Source: an uncultured Eubacterium sp.
Lineage (GTDB): Bacteria > Bacillota > Clostridia > Lachnospirales > Lachnospiraceae
Direction of reading: 5' to 3'
Assembly: GCA_946412445.1 (NCBI GenBank)
Contig: CAMKHH010000125.1
Location: 1-5,125 of the forward strand
Length of the DNA stretch: 5,125 nucleotides
The position numbers were made by a program, and so were the translations under genes. Under the pieces are notes generated by a model. The model was not told the DNA's origin, made no database searches, and was given only the letters and a program-made list of their open reading frames with translations. Below, one piece after another: positions 1 through 5,125 of the stretch; within the stretch, counting starts at the first letter, position 1; each line of letters starts with the position of its first letter.

Positions 1-59
1 TTTTTGTACTAATACATGATATTTTTCAGATTTATCCTATTGATTTTTACATACTCCTG
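1..59 (-). other. Non-coding stretch after the last stop codon, no terminator seen
   Basis: This AT-rich segment follows the TAA of the XylF-like gene and runs to the window edge. All three minus-strand frames have stops, so no gene begins clearly here. I see no GC-rich hairpin followed by a T run on the minus strand, so transcription may continue leftwards. An AGGAG directly after the stop precedes ATG-TAA and is not a usable start. Two similar A-rich words lie at 41-53 and 17-30; see findings. Confidence 0.5.
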
Positions 60-1115
60 TTAATCCGGCATTTTATAGGGAACATTCAGATAAACATCCT
101 CCTTGAGATGAAAACCACTGTCAATAATCAGTTCGTTAATATTTTCCTCCGTAACTGCATAGGGCTCCAGATTCACATAGGGAACCTGATAGATTCCATT
201 TTTCAAAAGCTGATAGGTCCCTTCTTCCAGTTTTTCTCCTTTGGCGATCTGCACGGCATATTCGGCCGCTTTCTTTGCCAATTTTTCCACCGGCTTATAG
301 ACGGTCATAGCCTGGGTTCCCTCCACAATTCTCTGACAAGCCTCCAGTTCTGCATCCTGTCCTACTACAAGTATATCCCCGGCCCTGCGTTTTTCTGAAA
401 GGGCTCGAACTACAGCGCCGGCAATGTTATCATTTCCACACATGATACCATCCACATTAGCTACCTTGCTTAGATTTTCATAGATATAAGCCGAAGCCTG
501 CTCCGCCTGCCAGCTCTCCGCATGAATTCCTCCCACGATATTCACATGATTGTTCTCCATGACCCCCTTAAAGCCCCTCTCCACCAAAGAAACGTTATTA
601 TCATCCAGAGGGCCGCCCAGCATCAATACATTGCCACCGGAAATACCTTTATCGATTAATGCACTTCCCATCAACCGGCCTACCTCTTCATTATCGAAGG
701 ATATATATAAATCCAGATCTGTATCACAAATCAGCCGGTCATAGGCAATAATTTTGATTCCCCTGCTTCTGGCCTTCTGCACTGTATCCTTTATGCCTTC
801 CGAATCAATACAGACAATGACAATCACATCCATATCTTGTTCTATTAAATATTCAATCTGCTTTTTCTGTTCCTCAATATTCCTGTTAGGATTTTGCACA
901 TTGACCTCTGCCCCCAGTTCCTTGGCAATGGATACGAAAACATCCCGGTCCCTCTGCCAGCGTTCAACAATAAAAGAATCGAATACCATACCAATCTGTA
1001 TTTTATCCTCCTGCCTGGAGGTATCTTTTGTCTTTCCTCCGCTGCTTCCACATCCGGCAGCAAAAATAATTCCCAGAAGTATACACAACAAAAGCTTTCG
1101 TTTTCTAAACCACAT
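60..1115 (-). CDS. XylF-like xylose/sugar-binding lipoprotein (ABC transporter substrate-binding protein)
   Basis: Secreted, lipid-anchored sugar-binding protein of 351 aa. Residues 1-22 form a lipoprotein signal: basic MWFRKRK, hydrophobic core, and lipobox AAGC with Cys22, then a Gly/Ser-rich linker. The mature part matches what I recall of E. coli XylF along its whole length: KIQIGMVFDSF (38-48), ERWQRDRD (51-58), KIIAYDRLI (121-129), YISFDNEEVG (137-146), GNDNIAGA (227-234), VVGQDAELE (250-258), GTQAMTVYKP (266-275), and a C-terminal DSGFH (332-336). W202, N228, D254 and K274 fall where XylF contacts its sugar (from memory of the structure), so xylose or a related pentose is the best guess. 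It runs about 10-15 residues past the E. coli end. The ATG at 1115 has AAGGAGG at 9 nt spacing and sits inside the regulator gene's end (11-bp overlap). No ATPase or permease gene is in view, so whether it feeds a transporter to the left or serves in sensing cannot be told. Related names are chvE and xylF; the symbol is left blank because specificity is unproven. Confidence 0.9.
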   Translation of the reverse strand: MWFRKRKLLLCILLGIIFAAGCGSSGGKTKDTSRQEDKIQIGMVFDSFIVERWQRDRDVFVSIAKELGAEVNVQNPNRNIEEQKKQIEYLIEQDMDVIVIVCIDSEGIKDTVQKARSRGIKIIAYDRLICDTDLDLYISFDNEEVGRLMGSALIDKGISGGNVLMLGGPLDDNNVSLVERGFKGVMENNHVNIVGGIHAESWQAEQASAYIYENLSKVANVDGIMCGNDNIAGAVVRALSEKRRAGDILVVGQDAELEACQRIVEGTQAMTVYKPVEKLAKKAAEYAVQIAKGEKLEEGTYQLLKNGIYQVPYVNLEPYAVTEENINELIIDSGFHLKEDVYLNVPYKMPD

Positions 1116-2712
1116 ATCGTTTTTCCTCCTTATATTCCGTAGGCGTCACCCCCACGTTTTTCTTAAAGGAACGGCTAAAATAATTCGGCTCGGAATAACC
1201 CACCATTATGCAGATTTCCTTCATGCTGTGCTCCGTATTCACCAACAGCTCCTTGGCCTTTTCTATTCTGACAAGGGTCAGATACTCTACAAAATTCTTT
1301 CCTGTCCCTTCTTTAAAAATCTTGCTGAAATAATAGGGGCTGATATCAACCCTTCTGGAAACATCATCCAGTGAAAGATCCTTGTCATAGTTACAGTTAA
1401 TATAGTCCTTTGCAATTTCCACCAGGCTGTCTGATTTTTCAATGCGTTTACTGACCACATTCCGGCAAGCAATCTCTATCTTTTCCACAAACCAGCTTCG
1501 CAAACTTGTCAGCTCTTCCATATGCAGAATAGACGGCAGATAATCCTCCCTGTCTTTAAACTGGTATACCATACCTCCCTTATCATAGGCCAGGTGCTCG
1601 GCATAAAGTACAAACTCCAATACCTTCAGGCGTATATCCATAATACTATCCGGATACTGACTTGCCATCCAGTCAAAAAATTCCGCTGCGGTTTGCATAG
1701 CATCATTTATCCGACCCTTTTCTACCTGCTCAAAAAGCTTCTTTTCCGTATGTACAGGATAATCCTCTTCATAACCGCAGCGAAGAGACAGATCATCCAC
1801 ATGAGCTACACTTCCTGTGGAATACACCAGGGCATTCAAGGCTTCATGATAGGAATCTGGCATTTCCTGCAAAAGCCTCATGCTCCCGATTCCAATACGA
1901 AAGCTGATTCCTGTCTTCCTGCACATCTTCCGGGCCAGCTCCCTTGCCTTTTCAATCAGCTCAATTCGTTCGCTATATTCAATCAATTCTTTATCAGAAG
2001 GCATCAGCACCGCAATCTTATTGCCCATGACCGTACCAATCACCCCGTCAAAATAATCCTTTACGCATTCCCTGATTTCCTGGTAGTGGCTCTGCATCCT
2101 TATGCTGCTTCCCACAGCGTTGGTCATATGATTGCCCTCCTGCTTATCTCCACAGACAATAGTAATCATATATCCGAAATCACTGGTAATCCCTAAGAAT
2201 TTCTTATAATATTCGATATCCTCGATGAAATATTCCTGAAATAAAATATTGTAGATAAAACCATTTTCAATAATAGGAACCACGATTTCCAGCTTCTCTT
2301 TAAGCATCAGGTCATTGCTCCTGCGTTCCCTGTCTTTATCCACCAGCTCCATCGCATGGCTTAAAATAGAGACAATTTTTCTGCGGTCCATGGGCTTGGT
2401 AATATATTCCAGTACGCCTCCAACCTTGATGGCTTCCTTGGCATAATCGAACTTATCATAGGCCGACATAATGATAAAAACCACATTTTTATTGTCTTCC
2501 CGAATTTCCTTCATGGCCTCAATTCCATTGATTCCAGGCATTTGAATATCCATAATGGCAATATCCGGTCGAAATTGTTCTGCCAGCTCGATAACACCCC
2601 TTCCAGTCTTAGCAGACTCTACCAGACATTCCTGTCCAAACTCCTTCCCGATAATAAATTTTAAAGAGTCAATTACGATTCCTTCATCATCCGCCAATAA
2701 TATTCTATACAT
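1105..2712 (-). CDS. YesN-type response regulator, receiver plus AraC-family DNA-binding domain
   Basis: Cytoplasmic transcription regulator of 535 aa, the expected partner of the kinase just upstream. Receiver domain at about 1-120: acidic pocket D8-D9, phosphoacceptor D55 in IAIMDIQMPG, S83 in the switch position (IIMSAYD) and K106 in ITKP, so it should be phosphorylatable. The middle region, about 140-410, includes a stretch (about 180-307) resembling the degenerate GGDEF-like domain common in YesN proteins: GYMITIVCGD, GNKIAVLMP, FRIGIG, and a YHEALNALVYS helix. It has no GGDEF catalytic signature. The C-terminal AraC domain at about 428-530 has both helix-turn-helix units: LSLDDVSRRVDISPYYFSKIF and MKEICIMVGYSEPNYFSRSF, followed by GVTPTEYK. 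The start is the ATG directly before the canonical receiver opening YRILLADDE; its ribosome site is only GGGGGA, so translation is probably coupled to the kinase (8-bp overlap). Its 3' end overlaps the XylF-like gene by 11 bp. Probable target: sugar transport genes nearby, by analogy. Confidence 0.94.
   Translation of the reverse strand: MYRILLADDEGIVIDSLKFIIGKEFGQECLVESAKTGRGVIELAEQFRPDIAIMDIQMPGINGIEAMKEIREDNKNVVFIIMSAYDKFDYAKEAIKVGGVLEYITKPMDRRKIVSILSHAMELVDKDRERRSNDLMLKEKLEIVVPIIENGFIYNILFQEYFIEDIEYYKKFLGITSDFGYMITIVCGDKQEGNHMTNAVGSSIRMQSHYQEIRECVKDYFDGVIGTVMGNKIAVLMPSDKELIEYSERIELIEKARELARKMCRKTGISFRIGIGSMRLLQEMPDSYHEALNALVYSTGSVAHVDDLSLRCGYEEDYPVHTEKKLFEQVEKGRINDAMQTAAEFFDWMASQYPDSIMDIRLKVLEFVLYAEHLAYDKGGMVYQFKDREDYLPSILHMEELTSLRSWFVEKIEIACRNVVSKRIEKSDSLVEIAKDYINCNYDKDLSLDDVSRRVDISPYYFSKIFKEGTGKNFVEYLTLVRIEKAKELLVNTEHSMKEICIMVGYSEPNYFSRSFKKNVGVTPTEYKEEKRYVV
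1125..1131 (-). promoter_or_regulatory. Ribosome binding site of the XylF-like gene
   Basis: The minus strand reads AAGGAGG 9 nt before the ATG at 1115, embedded in the regulator's last codons (just upstream of its RYVV end). It is the strongest match to the consensus in the window, consistent with higher expression of a binding lipoprotein than of the regulator before it. Confidence 0.85.
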
Positions 2713-4192
2713 CTTTTTCCCCCATCCGCAGGTATATAATAACCTCTGTTCCCTGGTTTTTCCCTCCGCTTGCTATGGTCATGACATCCTCATTGCCATA
2801 AAATAGCCTCAGTCTGCTGATTACATTATCCATGCCCACACCGTTGGAATCAGCCAACGGCTCCTCCTCCCGGCAACGTCCTGCTAATATTTTGTCAATC
2901 TTTCTCTGGCTCATTCCTACTCCATTATCCTTAATACTGATGCATGCTGTATCTCCCCTCCGGTATATCCGAAGCAGTATGGTTCCGGGCCAGTCAATTT
3001 CCCGGATTCCATGATTTACACAGTTTTCCACAATCGGCTGCAAAATCATACTTGGCATCTGTATTCCCAAAAGACTTTTATCCACATGCTTCTCAAAGTA
3101 AATTTCTCCAGAAAATCTTACATTCAAAATATAGAGATAACTGTCTGCCAGCTCCAGTTCTTCTCCTAAGGATACCGGCTCTTCACCCTTTCTTACATTA
3201 TACCGAAAGAAATCTGCCATGTTCTGGATATATTCATAGGTTCTGTCTGCCCCCTCCATCATGGCAAGCTGGGCTCCTGCATTGAGTGTGTTAAATAAAA
3301 AATGGGGATTAATCTGAGCCTGCAGATATTTCAGCTGAGCCCCCTTAAGATGAGCCTCCATCCTCAGTTCCTTCTCCCTAAGAACCTGTTCTACCTCCAT
3401 TCTTTCCTTAATTTGTTCAATATACTGCCCAATACTGGCCACCATCTGGTTGAAGGCTCCTGTTACTACTCCGATTTCGTCCCGCGATCGCACTGCCTTC
3501 AGCTCAATATGAAAATTTCCCTGTGCTACTTCGTTGGCAGACTGGGCCAATTCTTTCAATGGATAGATTACAGTTCCCGTCAACAATACTACTACCACTA
3601 CATTTCCCACAATTACCGTAAGCAGCACCACGATGCTGACTCTTTCAAAGGAGCGGAAGGATGCCGATAATTCCCGGTAATTGATAGAATTACTTTTGAA
3701 TTGTTCATTATTCAAACTGGATATGTAGGTATCTATATAATTGTACAGCCTTGTAGCACTTTCATAGCGAATCCGATATTTTTCCACATTCCTGCCCCGC
3801 TTTGCTTCTACAGTCTGCCCGACCTCCTCCAGATAATCCTCGGACAGCTTTTTTATATTCCGCTCCATCCTATCATAGCTTCTTCCTGTAATCTGTTCCT
3901 TCATCCCGTCTACCAGCAGGGAGTAGCCCTCCTGACTGCGGTAATAAACTTCCAGGGAGTCACTGGTTTTGGTGCTCAGATAGGTGCTCATACTATTCTG
4001 TACCTCTGTCAGCGATTCTCCCAGCTCATTGAGATAAAGATTTTTTTCGTAAACCATATCCATCTCCTTTGCCATGGTATTAATCCCCATCAACATGGCT
4101 ATATTACCCACCAGCAGAATCAGATTGGCCCCAATAAAAATCAAGCTCATTTTGCCTTGTAATGAAAAATCTCTAATTCTTCGACTCTTCAT
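2705..4192 (-). CDS. LytS/YesM-family sensor histidine kinase
   Basis: Membrane kinase of 495 aa that should autophosphorylate and pass phosphate to the next gene's product. Start chosen at ATG 4192 (MKSRRIRDFS), which has a strong GGAGGGAGG ribosome site; the frame extends to an ATG at 4285, but that adds 31 residues lying inside the upstream gene without a good site. Order: short basic cytoplasmic start; TM1 about 14-37; extracellular segment about 38-184, charged and predicted helical; TM2 about 185-210; HAMP about 208-260 with the DEIG motif at 238-241; coiled linker 255-285; His_kinase domain with phosphoacceptor His297 in QINPHFLFNTLN; HATPase with N-box QPIVENCVNHGI (N390), G1 box DNGVGM (422-427) and G2 box NGVGMDNVISRL (450-461). 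All catalytic motifs are intact. The extracellular part is much shorter than the dCACHE domain of many YesM kinases and resembles kinases that sense through a partner binding protein. It overlaps the upstream gene by 20 bp and the regulator gene by 8 bp. Confidence 0.93.
   Translation of the reverse strand: MKSRRIRDFSLQGKMSLIFIGANLILLVGNIAMLMGINTMAKEMDMVYEKNLYLNELGESLTEVQNSMSTYLSTKTSDSLEVYYRSQEGYSLLVDGMKEQITGRSYDRMERNIKKLSEDYLEEVGQTVEAKRGRNVEKYRIRYESATRLYNYIDTYISSLNNEQFKSNSINYRELSASFRSFERVSIVVLLTVIVGNVVVVVLLTGTVIYPLKELAQSANEVAQGNFHIELKAVRSRDEIGVVTGAFNQMVASIGQYIEQIKERMEVEQVLREKELRMEAHLKGAQLKYLQAQINPHFLFNTLNAGAQLAMMEGADRTYEYIQNMADFFRYNVRKGEEPVSLGEELELADSYLYILNVRFSGEIYFEKHVDKSLLGIQMPSMILQPIVENCVNHGIREIDWPGTILLRIYRRGDTACISIKDNGVGMSQRKIDKILAGRCREEEPLADSNGVGMDNVISRLRLFYGNEDVMTIASGGKNQGTEVIIYLRMGEKDV
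2719..2723 (-). promoter_or_regulatory. Weak ribosome binding site of the response regulator gene
   Basis: The minus strand reads GGGGGA 6 nt before the ATG at 2712, within the last codons of the kinase gene. It lacks the AGGAGG core seen at the other two internal starts. With the 8-bp overlap, this suggests regulator synthesis depends on ribosomes finishing the kinase gene. Confidence 0.5.
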
Positions 4193-5125
4193 CCTGACCT
4201 CCCTCCAAAGATTGATACACATTACCTTTATTAATAATGGAAATATCGGTCGTAAAATATTCGCTGATTTTTCCCATCCTATCATATACTGTCAGAGCAT
4301 TGATGCCATATGAACCTAACTGAGCCGTATCAATCACCAGGGTCGAATAAATGACGCCCCGGTCAATGGCATTAATTGTAGAATCCAGGTTGTAATAACC
4401 CACAATATCCACTTGTCCCACTTTGTTGTGGTCCACCACTGCCTGGTAGGCGCAGGTAGTATTCAGTTCATTTAAACAAATGATAATGTCCGGCAGCTCC
4501 TCTTCCATAAGAATGTCCCGGATGGATTCTTCTGTGGAAAACATATTGGTATCATCTACCGTCAAATAGGAAATTTCCACTTCGGCAATCCTGTTTTTCT
4601 CTTTTTCAATCGTCTCCTGAATTCCAGAGCATAAAATATTTTGTCCCGTATCCTGTGCATTGGCGCTTACCAATATCATCACATTGGATTTTTCGAAAGG
4701 ATTTATGATTTCCAGGACTTGTCTGCCGTACTCGATGCCCAGATTATAGCTGCCTGCTCCTACAAAGCTTAATCGGCTGCTCCTGGTACAGTCACTATAT
4801 AGGGTAATGACCGGAATCTCAGCTTCCACGGCCCTGTCAATTAAATCAGCCATCTCCTGACTTTCGTCTGCTTCCACCAGGATTCCATCCACCTCTGAAG
4901 AAATAGCGATTTCCATCAGTTCTGCCCTGGAATAATCCTGGGAAAGATTTTCTCCCAGCAGTTCCACGTAGGCTCCCTCCTTCTGTCCCTGTTTGTAGGC
5001 GCCCTTATAGACCGACTGCCAGAAGGCCGATTTTTTGTCCTCCACAATCATCGTGTAATACTTGCCGTAACTATTCTCTTCACTAATTTCTTTGGTATTT
5101 TTCATATAGAAAAGGAACACCAGTA
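4173..5125 (-). CDS. Membrane-anchored sugar-binding sensor protein (XylFII-like), 5' end cut by window
   Basis: Partial gene: the reading frame is open to the right window edge, so the true start is outside. The visible 316 residues begin with the end of a hydrophobic stretch (LVFLFY) followed by KN, which suggests an N-terminal membrane anchor rather than a cleaved lipoprotein signal; no lipobox Cys is visible. The GTG at 5120 and the ATG at 5105 are poor starts: the ATG has no Shine-Dalgarno and would remove the hydrophobic segment. Numbering from the GTG, residues about 22-300 look like a Peripl_BP_4-type sugar-binding fold: YYTMIVEDKKSAFWQSVYKGA (first strand and helix), VDGILVEA (78-84), EIPVITLYSD (101-110), FVGAGSYNLG (119-128), LPDIIICLNELN (209-220), VDIVGYYN (237-244). 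Asp/Asn positions usual in sugar binders are altered. It overlaps the kinase gene by 20 bp. Inferred role: extracellular ligand sensor that presents its state to the adjacent kinase, as XylFII does for LytS. A transport role is less likely. The fold call is firm; the ligand is unknown. Confidence 0.85.
   Translation of the reverse strand, partial: LVFLFYMKNTKEISEENSYGKYYTMIVEDKKSAFWQSVYKGAYKQGQKEGAYVELLGENLSQDYSRAELMEIAISSEVDGILVEADESQEMADLIDRAVEAEIPVITLYSDCTRSSRLSFVGAGSYNLGIEYGRQVLEIINPFEKSNVMILVSANAQDTGQNILCSGIQETIEKEKNRIAEVEISYLTVDDTNMFSTEESIRDILMEEELPDIIICLNELNTTCAYQAVVDHNKVGQVDIVGYYNLDSTINAIDRGVIYSTLVIDTAQLGSYGINALTVYDRMGKISEYFTTDISIINKGNVYQSLEGGQDEESKN
4198..4206 (-). promoter_or_regulatory. 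Ribosome binding site of the histidine kinase gene
   Basis: On the minus strand this reads GGAGGGAGG, two overlapping GGAGG cores 5 and 9 nt before the ATG at 4192. It lies inside the last codons of the upstream binding-protein gene. It decides the start at 4192 over the in-frame ATG at 4285. Confidence 0.85.

Noticed and set aside
5..16. Short inverted repeat TGTA-CTAA-TACA near the left edge
   Set aside because: Four-base arms in AT-rich DNA are expected by chance; no T run or GC stem to make it a terminator, and no conserved operator I recognise.
49..58. AGGAG followed by ATG just after the XylF-like stop codon
   Set aside because: The ATG follows the AGGAG by only 1 nt and is immediately followed by TAA, so it cannot begin a gene.
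754..1374. 206-residue open frame on the plus strand
   Set aside because: It runs antisense across the junction of two well-supported genes, has no recognisable domain, and its composition is that of a complement shadow.
1522..2196. 224-residue open frame on the plus strand
   Set aside because: It is antisense to the middle of the response regulator; no family resemblance and a His/Ile/Leu-rich composition typical of shadow frames.
3701..4162. 153-residue open frame on the plus strand, hydrophobic in parts
   Set aside because: It is antisense to the kinase's extracellular and first membrane segment, which explains the open frame and hydrophobicity; no ribosome site or family match.
4193..4285. 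Longer kinase start at the ATG at 4285, adding 31 residues
   Set aside because: The added residues lie wholly inside the upstream gene in another frame, and the start at 4192 has a strong ribosome site and begins with the expected short basic segment before TM1.

Overview
The window holds one dense gene cluster read entirely from the minus strand. It looks like part of a Gram-positive, low-to-moderate-GC Firmicute chromosome, most likely a Clostridia/Lachnospiraceae-type anaerobe. The grounds are a YesM/LytS-type histidine kinase paired with a YesN-type AraC response regulator, a lipobox sugar-binding lipoprotein, AAGGAGG-like ribosome binding sites and AT-rich codon use. The genus cannot be fixed from the sequence alone.

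In transcription order (right to left) there are four genes. (1) 5125-4173 is a sugar-type periplasmic-binding-protein domain with the tail of an apparent N-terminal membrane anchor; its start lies outside the window. (2) 4192-2705 is a LytS/YesM-family sensor histidine kinase of 495 aa. (3) 2712-1105 is a YesN-type response regulator of 535 aa (receiver, degenerate GGDEF-like middle region, AraC helix-turn-helix). (4) 1115-60 is a XylF-like xylose/sugar-binding lipoprotein of 351 aa. Neighbouring genes overlap by 20, 8 and 11 bp, so the four are almost certainly one operon with coupled translation. The promoter is beyond the right edge. Positions 1-59 after the last stop codon show no terminator hairpin, so the transcript may continue into genes left of the window.

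The likely mechanism is known in outline: in clostridial XylFII-LytS-YesN systems a membrane-tethered sugar-binding protein binds the sugar outside the cell, docks on the small extracellular domain of the LytS kinase, and the kinase phosphorylates YesN, which activates a xylose (XylFGH-type) ABC transporter. This cluster fits that plan, with two points worth a second look. The sensor-side binding protein has lost several residues typical of sugar pockets in the family, so its ligand may not be xylose. A second, well-conserved XylF-like binding protein is fused translationally to the regulator gene, with no ABC ATPase or permease gene in view. I found no RNA genes, CRISPR, mobile elements or wholly new system.
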